From Pseudozobellia thermophila (GTDB taxonomy: Bacteria > Bacteroidota > Bacteroidia > Flavobacteriales > Flavobacteriaceae), in NCBI RefSeq assembly GCF_900141855.1, contig NZ_FQYU01000008.1, forward strand, positions 1 to 64,000: DNA of 64,000 nucleotides, in the 5' to 3' direction. This document shows positions 46,489-55,672 of the stretch, piece after piece; the stretch's first letter is position 1; every line of letters begins with the position of its first letter. The notes under the pieces were generated by a model that was not told where the DNA came from, did not search any database, and saw only the letters and a program-made list of their open reading frames with translations. A program made the position numbers and the translations under genes.

Positions 46489-49400
46489 TTAGTTTAGTTT
46501 GATAATAAATGTAGACCCGACATCTACTTGGCTTTCGACCGAAATCGATCCGCCCATGGCCTCGACCTGTGCCTTTGTCAGAAACAATCCGATTCCCTTG
46601 GCGTCGGGGTGCCGATGAAATACCTTGTTCAGGCCAAAAATCTTATGGCCGTGCCTGTTCAAATCGATTCCTAGCCCATTGTCTTTAAAGCTCAGTGTTA
46701 CACGGCCATTTTCGTTGTACGACGCGACTTCTATTTTTGGCGCGCGGTTTTCTGAACTGTACTTGATGGCATTACCTATCAAGTTAAGAAAAATACTCTC
46801 AATATAGATTTTATTATAGGAGATTTTCGGAATCTCCTTAAAGTCGCTTGTTATATGGGCTTTGGTGTTGAGTATTTCGGCCGCCAAAATTTCCTTTGTC
46901 TTTTTTAGCGTGTCGTCAAGTGAAATGGTTTCGGTACTTTTTGCCGTACTGTTCTTTACCTTGAGCGACTCGATCAGGGTGTTGAGGGTAAGGGTAAGGT
47001 GGGCGATGACCGTTTCGAACTTTTCAAACAGTGCCTCCTTTTTTACGGTGCTGTTTTCTTCCCTATATAAATGCAATAGCGAGTTCAGGTTGCTAACCGG
47101 TGCCCGTAGGTTGTGCGAGGTTATATGGTTGAACTCGGCAAGTTGCTGGTTTTGGAGGGTGAGCCTGTCGGTTGATTCCTTAAGGTTTCTATTGGCTTCC
47201 AAAATCTTGTCCTCATTGGTTTTCTGCTCGGTGATGTCTCGTATGGCAGCGGTGACGAGCAGGCCTTCGGCCGTTTCTACGGGTCCGACACTTATTTGTA
47301 CCGGTATTTTGTTCCCTTCCTTGTTGATGATGTACAGGCTGTTGGTAGAGGGTACAATGGGACCTTGAAACGGATTGTTCCTAAATCTCTCCTTGTCCAG
47401 TAAAAACAGGTCTTGTAAATCTTCGGGTACGAGGTCAAAATAGTTGGTCCCCACCAACTCTTCCGAACTATATCCATATAGGTTTTCGGTCTGCTTGTTT
47501 ACCAATTTTATTATGCCGTCGGTGTCCATAACGACGAAGGCATCGGGGGCCGATTCCAATAGTCCCCTAAACTTGATCTCGGCCATACGTTGTTCGGTAA
47601 CATCTTGGGAGGTTCCCATAATTTCGGTTACCCGGCCGTCCTTACCGATAATGACTTCCCCTATGACCTCTATGGTTCTTATGCTACCGTCTTTTTTTAT
47701 GATTCGGTGAAAAAAGCGTTCGAACTTTTTGGTTTGTAAAATTTCCCGCATGTATTTCCGCAACGGTTCCCGGTCTTCGGGATGTACACTGGCCAAGTAT
47801 TTCTCCGAGTCGATTTCGGTCCCCATTTCAATATCGGAGATACGGTAGAGGTTGTCGGACCAAACGATCTTTCCGTCTGTAAGATTCCACTGCCAATAGC
47901 CTATCATGGCTATTTTTTCGGCCATATTGAGCAAATGGTTCTTTCTGATAAGTTCTTGCTCGGTGCGTTTTGTTCGGGTTATGTCTTGGCAGGTACCGAT
48001 TATTTCGACGATCTTGCCGGCCTTATTGGCAATTACCTTGCCCGTCAGCTCAATGACCTTTTCAGTACCGTCGGCCAGTACGATGCGATGTGTGAAACTT
48101 TTGAATGCCTTGTTCTTGAAGGAAGCTTCGAAGTTTTGGTTGACCATGTCCCCATCTTTGGGGTGGACATAGGAAAAATAGGTGGCAAAGGATAGCTGTG
48201 ATTTTTCATGGCGGCCGAATATGCGATACAGGTTTTCGGACCAAATGACGACGTCGTTAACGGTGTCCCATTGCCAATACCCGACGTTGGTCAACTCATT
48301 GGAAAGGTTCAGCAGTTCGTTCTTTCTCAAAAGCTCGATCTGGGTGGCCTTGCTTTCGGTAATATCTTGGCAGGTACCGATAATTTCAATTACTTCCCCA
48401 GCCTCGTTGCAAAATACCTTGCCCATTAATTGAATGGTCTTTACTGTTCCGTCCTTAAGAATGATCCTATGTTCGAATATCGGAAATTCATGGTCTTCAA
48501 AGGCCTTTTTGATTTGTGCTACCACATAATCCACATCTTTGGGATGAACGTATTCCATGTAGGTCTCATAGGTAAGATTTCCTGTCTTTTCCCTTCCAAA
48601 CATGTCATAAAGGTTGTCCGACCATGTTTCTTGGTTGTTTACGGTATCCCATTGCCAATAGCCGACCTTGGTCATCTCCGTGGTAAAGGTCAAAAGCTGG
48701 TTTTTTAGCTGAAGGTCTTTTTGGGAATCTATCCTGTCGGTAATGTCCTGTATCGTACCGAAAATCTCTATCGCCTGGTTATTTGTTGAAGATATGACGC
48801 TTCCCATCATTTCGACCGTTCGTACCGACCCGTCCCTATGCAAGGCCCTGTGCTTGAACTTTCTGAATTTCTTTGTCCTTTTGAACTCTTCGGTGATGTC
48901 CGAAACCATCTGCCGGTCGTCGGGATGCAGGTGGGTCAGGTATTTTTCGAAATTTATGCTTGTCCCTATGTCAAAGTCATAGATCCGATAGACGTTGTCC
49001 GACCATTCAAAATCAGTGGTTATAACATTATAGCGCCAATGCCCGATGGCCGACAGTTGCTCGGCAAAATCCCATTGGTGTTTTTTTTGTAGCAATGAGG
49101 CCTCCGTCTTTTTTGGTCCGGTTATATCGATTACGACGCCATAAATGGTGTGGCAGCCGTCGTCGATGAACTCCGGTTGCGCCGTTATCCATATATGGCG
49201 ATGTTGGCCCTTGGCGGTCGATATGGGGATGTCGAATTCGAATGGGCTACCTTTTTCAATGGCTTCGGCATGGGCCCTGAACATGATGTTTCGGTCGCCC
49301 TCCTCCTTACAAAAAACCAACATGGACTCAAAATCGGGGATGTAATTATCGGGAACTTCATAGATTTCGCGTAGCATGTTGTTCCAGTAAACGGCCCCTG

Positions 49401-49527
49401 TTGCGATATTGAGCTCGAAAACACCAATTCGCCCTATTTCATTGGCCTTTTCAAGCAAACCTGGCGGAACGTTGCTGTTGCCGGGCTCATTTCTTGATTT
49501 GGCAAAGGATTTTATTCGTTCGTACAT
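46489..49527 (-). CDS. Multi-PAS sensor histidine kinase
   Basis: A 1012-residue soluble kinase with no membrane helix. Six PAS/PAC units run from about residue 28 to 780. Units 2-5 are closely related to one another (each has a G[YH]W[QR][WY]N/D core, WS[DE]N[LV]YRI and a HP[KE]D turn). The sixth differs (FRGLLESAPDAFVVMDTDG). The dimer/phospho-acceptor helix is ITSHNLRAPVSNLNSLL (about 800), and the ATPase has [11 protein letters not shown] and DNGLGIDL, ending FIIKLN. The repeated PAS blocks look like products of tandem duplication. The ligand is unknown. The receiver gene directly downstream is its likely target. Confidence 0.92.
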   Translation of the reverse strand: MYERIKSFAKSRNEPGNSNVPPGLLEKANEIGRIGVFELNIATGAVYWNNMLREIYEVPDNYIPDFESMLVFCKEEGDRNIMFRAHAEAIEKGSPFEFDIPISTAKGQHRHIWITAQPEFIDDGCHTIYGVVIDITGPKKTEASLLQKKHQWDFAEQLSAIGHWRYNVITTDFEWSDNVYRIYDFDIGTSINFEKYLTHLHPDDRQMVSDITEEFKRTKKFRKFKHRALHRDGSVRTVEMMGSVISSTNNQAIEIFGTIQDITDRIDSQKDLQLKNQLLTFTTEMTKVGYWQWDTVNNQETWSDNLYDMFGREKTGNLTYETYMEYVHPKDVDYVVAQIKKAFEDHEFPIFEHRIILKDGTVKTIQLMGKVFCNEAGEVIEIIGTCQDITESKATQIELLRKNELLNLSNELTNVGYWQWDTVNDVVIWSENLYRIFGRHEKSQLSFATYFSYVHPKDGDMVNQNFEASFKNKAFKSFTHRIVLADGTEKVIELTGKVIANKAGKIVEIIGTCQDITRTKRTEQELIRKNHLLNMAEKIAMIGYWQWNLTDGKIVWSDNLYRISDIEMGTEIDSEKYLASVHPEDREPLRKYMREILQTKKFERFFHRIIKKDGSIRTIEVIGEVIIGKDGRVTEIMGTSQDVTEQRMAEIKFRGLLESAPDAFVVMDTDGIIKLVNKQTENLYGYSSEELVGTNYFDLVPEDLQDLFLLDKERFRNNPFQGPIVPSTNSLYIINKEGNKIPVQISVGPVETAEGLLVTAAIRDITEQKTNEDKILEANRNLKESTDRLTLQNQQLAEFNHITSHNLRAPVSNLNSLLHLYREENSTVKKEALFEKFETVIAHLTLTLNTLIESLKVKNSTAKSTETISLDDTLKKTKEILAAEILNTKAHITSDFKEIPKISYNKIYIESIFLNLIGNAIKYSSENRAPKIEVASYNENGRVTLSFKDNGLGIDLNRHGHKIFGLNKVFHRHPDAKGIGLFLTKAQVEAMGGSISVESQVDVGSTFIIKLN

Positions 49528-49837
49528 GCTGTGGTTTTATGGGATGAGCAGGGAGCGGGGCATTTACCTTTGTGGGAAATCGCCTATAAATATATTAAAT
49601 AATTGATTATTAATAGGGGTAAATCGACATAGTGCCTAATTTTATTGCAAGTGTAGGCCGAAGAAAAAAGGATGTTCTTCCACAATGGGTGTGGCCGCAC
49701 GACGGCGCGAACGAATTCGAGTGCGGAAAGCGCCCATAAAAAAAGGCGCTCGGTGCACCCTTTTGTTTGACATATGTTGTCGACCCCAACCGTATATCGG
49801 TCGGGTATCGGTAAGCTTGGTGGTAGTGGATATACTC
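49528..49837. other. Intergenic region with a possible small RNA
   Basis: No protein gene is supported in these 310 bp. On the plus strand a TAnnTTTG element (TACCTTTG, 49565-49572) is followed about 150 bp later by a hairpin (GTGC...AGCGCC / GGCGCT...GCAC, about 49721-49757) and CCTTTTGTTT. This would make a transcript of about 190 nt. See the finding for this region. Confidence 0.4.
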
Positions 49838-51868
49838 CTATTCGGACGGCTCCAAGAGACCTGCTCTTTGCAAAAGGGCATCGACCTTTGGTTCGGCTCC
49901 CCTAAAACGCTTGTACAGTACCATGGGGTTCTCGGTTCCACCTTTAGAAAGTACGTTTTCCTTGAACTTGGTGGCTACCTCACGGTTAAAAATACCCTTT
50001 TCCTTAAAATAGGCAAAGGCATCGGCGTCCAAGACCTCGGCCCACTTATAGCTGTAATAGCCCGAGGAATACCCACCTTGGAAAATGTGGGAAAAGGCCG
50101 TGCTCATACAGGTTTCCTTTGTTTCGGGGTAGAGGTCCGTATTTTCGAAGGCCTTTGATTCGTGTGCCTTTACATCGGTTATGCCCGTGGGGTCGATCCC
50201 GTGCCACGCCATGTCGAGAAGCCCGAAACTCAACTGTCTAAGGGTTTGCATGCCTTCTTGGAAAGTGGCCGACTCCTTGATTTTTTTGACGAGTTCCATG
50301 GGAATCAGCTCCCCGGTCTCATAATGATGGGCGAACAGTTCCAAAGCCTCTTTTTCATAGCACCAGTTTTCCATTACCTGGCTGGGCAGCTCTACAAAAT
50401 CCCAATACACCGAGGTGCCCGATAGGCTGGGGTAGGTGGTATTGGCCAGCATACCATGTAGGCCGTGGCCGAATTCATGGAACAGGGTGGTGACCTCATT
50501 GAAGGTCAATAGGGAGGGTTTGCTGGGCGTGGAAGGTGTAAAGTTGCAAACATTGGATATGTGCGGACGCACATTCTCCCCATTTCGTATGTACTGCGGT
50601 TTGTACGAGGTCATCCAAGCGCCGCCCCGTTTCCCTTTTCGGGGATGGAAATCGGCATAGAATACGGCGATGAAATTCTTATCTTGGTCATATACCCTGT
50701 AGGTCTTGACTTCCTCGTGGTATTTTGCGATGTCGAACACCTCTTCGAACTGAAGGCCGAACAGTTTTTCGGCCACTTTGAATACCCCGGCTATGACGTT
50801 CTCGAGCTTAAAGTAGGGTTTGAGCTTTTCGTCGTCGAGGTCGAAAAGTTTTTGCTTTAGTTTTTCCGAATAATAACTGCCGTCCCATTTTTGTAACTGT
50901 TCGATGCCGTCCACTTCCTTGGCAAAATCTGCGAGTTGCTTGAATTCCCTTTCGGCGGCCGGTTTGGCCTTTTCCAATAGTTCGTTAAGAAAATCGTGTA
51001 CTTTTTCGGGAGTCTCGGCCATACGTTCCTCGAGAACAAAATGGGCGTGGGTCTTGTAACCCAGTAAGTTGGCCCTTTCGTGGCGCAACTTGGCAATTTG
51101 GAGTACAATATCGCTATTGTCAAGTTCGTCGCCATGAAAACCCTTGCTGCCGAAGGCCAGGGCGAGTTCTTTGCGTAGCTCGCGATTGTCGGCATATTTC
51201 ATAAAGGGTATGTAGCTCGGATAGTCGAGGGTTATCAGCCATCCTTCCTTGCCCTTCGACTTGGCGAGTTGCGCAGCGGCCTCTTTTTCGCCCTCGGGCA
51301 TACCGGCCAGGTCGTCTTCGTTGGTAAGGTGCAATTCGTATTTGTTCGTCTCGGCCAATACGTTTTCACCGAACTTCAATTTCAGTTGGGCCAGTTCTGA
51401 ATCTATTTGTCTGAGCCTTTTTTTCTTGTCTTCGGGAAGGTTGGCCCCGTTTCTGCTAAAGTGCTTGTACTTCTTTTCGAGAAGGGTTTGCTGTTCGGGG
51501 TTAAGGTCTAACGATTCCCTTTGCCCGTAAACGGTCTTTATTCTGTTGAACAATCGTTCGTTCAGGGTGATGTCGTTGCTGAATTCAGACAGCAAGGGCG
51601 ACACCTCTTGGGCAATCTTTTGAATTTCTTCGTTCGTCTCTGCCGAGTTCAAGTTGAAGAAAATACTGGAAATCCGGTCGAGTTGCTGTCCTGAAAACTC
51701 CAAGGCCTCTATGGTGTTTTCGAAGGTGGGGGCCTCGCTATTTTCGGTAATGGCGTCGATTTCGGCCCGGGCGTCTTCCATGGCCTTTAAAAAAGCAGGT
51801 TTAAAATGCTCGTTCTTTATTTTGTCGAAAGGAGCCGTATCAAAAGCTGCTAATAGTGGATTGTTCAT
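49838..51868 (-). CDS. M3 family metallopeptidase (oligopeptidase A/Dcp type)
   Basis: A 676-residue zinc peptidase. The zinc motif is LFHEFGHGLHGML (about 463, HExxH), preceded by FNEVTT and followed by ELPSQVMENWCYE with the third ligand Glu about 30 residues on. It begins MNNPLLAAFDTAPFDKIKNEHFKPAFLKAM, typical of the oligopeptidase A/peptidyl-dipeptidase group. There is no signal peptide, so it is likely cytoplasmic and finishes the breakdown of peptides. It is on the same strand as purE–purK but separated by about 70 bp. Confidence 0.93.
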   Translation of the reverse strand: MNNPLLAAFDTAPFDKIKNEHFKPAFLKAMEDARAEIDAITENSEAPTFENTIEALEFSGQQLDRISSIFFNLNSAETNEEIQKIAQEVSPLLSEFSNDITLNERLFNRIKTVYGQRESLDLNPEQQTLLEKKYKHFSRNGANLPEDKKKRLRQIDSELAQLKLKFGENVLAETNKYELHLTNEDDLAGMPEGEKEAAAQLAKSKGKEGWLITLDYPSYIPFMKYADNRELRKELALAFGSKGFHGDELDNSDIVLQIAKLRHERANLLGYKTHAHFVLEERMAETPEKVHDFLNELLEKAKPAAEREFKQLADFAKEVDGIEQLQKWDGSYYSEKLKQKLFDLDDEKLKPYFKLENVIAGVFKVAEKLFGLQFEEVFDIAKYHEEVKTYRVYDQDKNFIAVFYADFHPRKGKRGGAWMTSYKPQYIRNGENVRPHISNVCNFTPSTPSKPSLLTFNEVTTLFHEFGHGLHGMLANTTYPSLSGTSVYWDFVELPSQVMENWCYEKEALELFAHHYETGELIPMELVKKIKESATFQEGMQTLRQLSFGLLDMAWHGIDPTGITDVKAHESKAFENTDLYPETKETCMSTAFSHIFQGGYSSGYYSYKWAEVLDADAFAYFKEKGIFNREVATKFKENVLSKGGTENPMVLYKRFRGAEPKVDALLQRAGLLEPSE

Positions 51869-51939
51869 CTATGGTATTTTTTTAGTTCTTTCCGTCGTTG
51901 GTCGAAAGGAGGAGGCCGTCAAGAAAATGTGGGTCCTTT

Positions 51940-52425
51940 TTACGATTTTAAGCTTTTTGCGCCTTCCACGACCTTGGCCTTAAGGCCTTCTTTGTAAGAA
52001 ATAATTCTTTCGAGCACGGTTTTATCGCCGCTGCCGATTATCTGGGCGGCCAGGATACCTGCATTTTTGGCCCCATTGAGTGCCACCGTGGCCACCGGAA
52101 CCCCGCCGGGCATTTGCAGAATCGATAGGATCGAGTCCCATCCATCGATCGAATTGCTGCTCTTTACCGGTACCCCGATAACGGGCAGGGGAGACATAGC
52201 GGCGACCATGCCGGGCAAATGGGCCGCGCCACCGGCACCGGCAATTATCACCGAATAGCCGTTTTTATGGGCGTTTTTACTAAAATCGAACAATTTCTCG
52301 GGGGTGCGGTGTGCCGAAACGATATCGACCTCCACCTCTATTTCAAATTCCTTTAGCATGTCTATGGCTTCCTGCATTACTGGCAGGTCGCTGGTGCTTC
52401 CCATTACTACGGCTACTTTACCCAT
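51940..52425 (-). CDS. purE: N5-carboxyaminoimidazole ribonucleotide mutase
   Basis: A 161-residue PurE. VAVVMGSTSDLPVMQEA, VSAHRTPEKLFDF, IIAGAGGAAHLPGMVAA and GVPVKSS are the conserved blocks, with the His in SAHR. It converts N5-CAIR to CAIR in purine synthesis. The start overlaps the end of purK by 8 bp, so the genes are translated together. Confidence 0.97.
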   Translation of the reverse strand: MGKVAVVMGSTSDLPVMQEAIDMLKEFEIEVEVDIVSAHRTPEKLFDFSKNAHKNGYSVIIAGAGGAAHLPGMVAAMSPLPVIGVPVKSSNSIDGWDSILSILQMPGGVPVATVALNGAKNAGILAAQIIGSGDKTVLERIISYKEGLKAKVVEGAKSLKS

Positions 52426-53599
52426 CTTGTTTACTTATGACTTTTATTGTTTCCTTTACTTGTTGTGCAATTTCGCGGGCCTTGGCCAAGTCTTGGTTGA
52501 CGATGGTGACATGGCCCATTTTTCGGAACGGTCTGGTCTGTTTTTTTCCATATATATGGGGGGTGACCCCATCGAGGGCCAATATTTCCTCCATATGTTC
52601 ATAGAGCACTTCACCGGTATGGTTTTCGGCACCTACCAAATTTACCATGATTCCGGCTACCTTGCTCTGCGTGTTCCCCAGGGGAAGGTTCAAGATCGCC
52701 CTGATATGCTGTTCGAATTGGTTGGTGTAACTGGCCTCGATACTATAATGTCCGCTGTTATGCGGTCTTGGCGCCACTTCGTTGACCAATATTTCGTCGT
52801 CCTGTGTTTGAAAGAGCTCAACGGCCAAGAGGCCTATATGTCCGATTTTTTCCGATACCTTGAGGGCGATTTCCTGGGCTTTTCGGGCCACCTTGTCGTC
52901 GATACGGGCCGGACAGATGACATATTCCACTTGGTTGGCCTCGGGGTGAAACTCCATTTCGACCACGGGGTAGGTCCTTACCTCCCCATTGGGATTCCGG
53001 CAAACGATGACCGCAAGTTCGTTCTTGAAATCGATCATTTTTTCGGCGATGCATTCCCCCGTAGGCAAGGCCTCGAGGTCTTCCAGTTTGCGAACCACCT
53101 TGACACCTTGGCCATCGTAGCCAAATTGGGCGGCCTTCCATATAAAGGGAAACTCGAGTGCACCGTTAGCTATGCTATCGTTTATCTCGCTCTTATAGGC
53201 GAACCGGCTAAAAGGGGCCGTTGGTATACCGTTGTCCACATAGAACAATTTTTGCTTGGCCTTGTTCTGTATGGTTCTAAGGGCCCTTGTGGGCGGGTAA
53301 ACGGTCTTGCCGTTTTCTTCGAGTTGTTCGAGGGCGTCGAGATTTACGTTTTCGATCTCGATGGTCAGAACATCGACGTCTTGGCCAAAGTCGATTACGG
53401 TGTCGTAATCCATCAAACTGCCCAAAACAAATTGATCGCAGGCGATCTTACAGGGTGCTTCGTCCGAAGCGTCGAGTACTTTGGTGCGGATGTCGAATTT
53501 TCGGGTTTCGTACAGTAGCATCTTCCCCAATTGGCCGCCCCCCAAAATGCCCAGGGTAAAGTCGGAAGAAAAATAGTTCTTTTCGTATTTTGCTGACAT
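52418..53599 (-). CDS. purK: N5-carboxyaminoimidazole ribonucleotide synthase
   Basis: A 393-residue ATP-grasp enzyme. It has LGILGGGQLGKML (about 16-28), FIWKAAQFGYDGQGVKVV (ATP-grasp loop), and EVAPRPHNSGHYSIEASYTNQFEQHIRA. It makes N5-CAIR from AIR, bicarbonate and ATP, and PurE uses the product. The ATG at 53599 (MSAKYEKNYFSSDFTLGILG) is chosen because the transcript should start near 53611. Confidence 0.95.
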   Translation of the reverse strand: MSAKYEKNYFSSDFTLGILGGGQLGKMLLYETRKFDIRTKVLDASDEAPCKIACDQFVLGSLMDYDTVIDFGQDVDVLTIEIENVNLDALEQLEENGKTVYPPTRALRTIQNKAKQKLFYVDNGIPTAPFSRFAYKSEINDSIANGALEFPFIWKAAQFGYDGQGVKVVRKLEDLEALPTGECIAEKMIDFKNELAVIVCRNPNGEVRTYPVVEMEFHPEANQVEYVICPARIDDKVARKAQEIALKVSEKIGHIGLLAVELFQTQDDEILVNEVAPRPHNSGHYSIEASYTNQFEQHIRAILNLPLGNTQSKVAGIMVNLVGAENHTGEVLYEHMEEILALDGVTPHIYGKKQTRPFRKMGHVTIVNQDLAKAREIAQQVKETIKVISKQDG

Positions 53600-53616
53600 G
53601 TGGTTGCTTCTTGGCA

Positions 53617-53624
53617 CAAAAATA
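53617..53624 (-). promoter_or_regulatory. -7 element for purK–purE
   Basis: On the minus strand TATTTTTG matches TAnnTTTG. The predicted start is about 10 nt before the purK ATG at 53599, which rules out an earlier start codon. Confidence 0.55.
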
Positions 53625-53677
53625 CGTCGAATTCCCAAAACCGGGGCCGGGGTGTTAAAAAAGAGAAATCAAAATGT

Positions 53678-53685
53678 TATATTTG
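53678..53685 (+). promoter_or_regulatory. -7 element for the hpt–adk fusion
   Basis: TATATTTG matches TAnnTTTG. The start would be about 53691, which leaves the TTG at 53708 as the first usable in-frame start. Confidence 0.6.
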
Positions 53686-53707
53686 GCAACTCTCAAAAGT
53701 CTTGGCA

Positions 53708-54814
53708 TTGATAAAACTGCACGATAAACACTTTAAACCTTTTTTGAACGAGGCCCAGATCGAGGCTGCTGTCAAGTCCGTTGCCGCCAAGGTAGCCGCC
53801 GATTATAAGGACGAAGTGCCCGTTTTTGTGGGCGTGCTCAACGGTGCCTTTATGTTTGTGTCGGATTTTTTGAAGCATTATCCCTACGATTGCGAAGTTT
53901 CTTTCGTGAAACTGAGTTCGTACCAAGGTCTTACTTCCACGGGCATTGTCGAGACCCTCTTGGATGTTTCCAAGGATATCGAGGGCAAAAGTGTGGTAAT
54001 CTTGGAAGATATCATCGATACGGGCCGGACCCTTAAGGAATTGGTACACCTATTTTCAAACACCAATGTCAAGGAGTTCAAGATAGCCAGCCTCTTCTTT
54101 AAGTCCGATGTATACAATGGGGAATATGCCATTGACTACTGGGGAATTGAAATACCCGATAAGTTCATTGTGGGTTATGGCCTCGATTATAAGGAGTTGG
54201 GCCGCAACCTCAAAGAAGTTTATCAACTAAACCAAAAACATATGATCAATCTCGTATTATTCGGGAAACCGGGTGCAGGTAAAGGCACCCAGGCAGAATT
54301 TTTAAAGGACAAGTACAACCTCAAACACATATCGACCGGAGACCTTTTTCGGTACAATATGAAAAACGATACCGATTTGGGCAAATTGGCCAAGTCTTTT
54401 ATTGACAAGGGCGAATTGGTTCCCGATGAGGTGACCATTAAAATGCTGGAGGACGCCGTGGAGAAGAATCCCGATGCCAGTGGGTTTATTTTTGACGGAT
54501 TTCCAAGAACTACGGCCCAGGCCGAGGCCTTGGATGCGTTTTTGGCCGGTAAGAACATGAAGGTCGATGCCACCATCGCCCTTGAGGCGAACGATGAGGT
54601 CTTGATCCAAAGGCTGTTGGAACGCGGAAAGGTCAGCGGCAGAAGCGATGATCAAGACGAAGGCAAGATCCGTAACCGGTTCAATGAGTACAATACCAAA
54701 ACAGCACCCCTAAAAGATTATTACGAAGCACAGGGGAAATTCCATAGCGTAAATGGAATCGGGGCCATAGATGAAGTGGCGCACCGCCTTGGCAAGGTTA
54801 TTGAAGAGTTATAG
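53708..54814 (+). CDS. Hypoxanthine phosphoribosyltransferase – adenylate kinase fusion
   Basis: A 368-residue two-domain protein. Residues 1-175 are a purine phosphoribosyltransferase: FVGVLNGAFMF, the PRPP loop VVILEDIIDTGRTL (about 102-115) and the YGLDYKELGRNL end. Residues about 178-368 are adenylate kinase: FGKPGAGKGTQAEFL (P-loop, about 185), HISTGDLFR, FDGFPRTTAQAEAL and RLLERGKVSGRSDD. The lid is the short, zinc-free type. There is no stop between the domains. The TTG at 53708 is the start I prefer: the family usually begins IKLHDKHFKPF, and the promoter lies inside any longer reading. It salvages hypoxanthine or guanine and balances AMP/ADP/ATP. It is divergent from purK. Confidence 0.93.
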   Translation: MIKLHDKHFKPFLNEAQIEAAVKSVAAKVAADYKDEVPVFVGVLNGAFMFVSDFLKHYPYDCEVSFVKLSSYQGLTSTGIVETLLDVSKDIEGKSVVILEDIIDTGRTLKELVHLFSNTNVKEFKIASLFFKSDVYNGEYAIDYWGIEIPDKFIVGYGLDYKELGRNLKEVYQLNQKHMINLVLFGKPGAGKGTQAEFLKDKYNLKHISTGDLFRYNMKNDTDLGKLAKSFIDKGELVPDEVTIKMLEDAVEKNPDASGFIFDGFPRTTAQAEALDAFLAGKNMKVDATIALEANDEVLIQRLLERGKVSGRSDDQDEGKIRNRFNEYNTKTAPLKDYYEAQGKFHSVNGIGAIDEVAHRLGKVIEEL

Positions 54815-54826
54815 AAAACCTGAAGC

Positions 54827-55537
54827 ATGAAGAATTTCGATTGGGCCAAGACAATTGTTTTGGCCGTTGCCATCGTTCTTGCGGGCTATTTTATCGGAAA
54901 TATGCACCGCATCGGTAAACAATACGACCGCTATGTTCAAGTAAAGGGGCTGTCGCAGCGCGAGGTCAATGCCGATTTGGCGGTATGGCCCATGACGATT
55001 TCCTTGACCGGGAACGATCTGGTAACCCTGCGCCGCGATATCGAGGAGCAGAACGAGAAAGTAACGCGATTTTTTAAGGAGCAAGGGTTTTCCGACGAGG
55101 AGCTTACCCGTGGTACCATTAACGTTACCGATGCCCGTGCCAACATCTACAACAATAGCGCACAACAAAGTCCGTACAGGTATTTGGCCAATTCGGAGTT
55201 TACCGTTCGCACCTCCGATATCCCACGTTTGCAAAGGGCCTTGGCCGAATCGGCGGAACTCATTTCCGACGGCGTGCTCCTGGGCTCGAAAAATACCTGG
55301 AGGCCAATTGAATATATCTTTACGGGGTTGAACGACCTTAAACCCGAAATGATCGAGGAAGCCACCAAAAACGCCCGTGAGGTGGCCGAAAAGTTTGCCC
55401 GCGATTCCGAGGCACGGGTCGGAAAGATAAGGGTGGCAAGACAGGGTCTTTTTTCGATCAGTGACCGCGATCAGAATACACCACAGATAAAAATGGTAAG
55501 GGTCGTTTCGACCATCGATTTTCAATTGGAAGACTGA
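54827..55537 (+). CDS. SIMPL domain protein (DUF541)
   Basis: A 236-residue protein with an N-terminal membrane anchor (about 7-25, TIVLAVAIVLAGYFIGNM). The SIMPL core follows: YDRYVQVKGLSQREVNADLAVWPMTISLTGNDLV, TVRTSDIPRLQRAL and a C-terminal ARVGKIRVARQGLFSI. It is a periplasmic or membrane-bound member of unknown precise function. It lies 12 bp after the hpt–adk gene and is probably co-transcribed with it. Confidence 0.88.
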   Translation: MKNFDWAKTIVLAVAIVLAGYFIGNMHRIGKQYDRYVQVKGLSQREVNADLAVWPMTISLTGNDLVTLRRDIEEQNEKVTRFFKEQGFSDEELTRGTINVTDARANIYNNSAQQSPYRYLANSEFTVRTSDIPRLQRALAESAELISDGVLLGSKNTWRPIEYIFTGLNDLKPEMIEEATKNAREVAEKFARDSEARVGKIRVARQGLFSISDRDQNTPQIKMVRVVSTIDFQLED

Positions 55538-55631
55538 CCCTTCCCCCGATTTTTCCGTTCTTCAACGGGGCCATGCGGTACGATTGTCGATCCTGAATGG
55601 CCATCATTCGCAAAGGGTCGAGCGAATTGCG

Positions 55632-55639
55632 TACTTTTG
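55632..55639 (+). promoter_or_regulatory. -7 element for obgE
   Basis: TACTTTTG matches TAnnTTTG, with the start about 30 nt before the ATG at 55673. Confidence 0.55.
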
Positions 55640-55672
55640 CAATTCGTAATATGCTAATTTTTAAACCGTACC

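Noticed and set aside
49685-50158. Long plus-strand frame across the end of the M3 peptidase gene
   Set aside because: It is antisense to a clear peptidase gene, with no family similarity and Arg-rich composition typical of shadow frames.
53600-53707. Longer start of the hpt–adk gene
   Set aside because: The predicted promoter lies inside this stretch, and its translation has no similarity.
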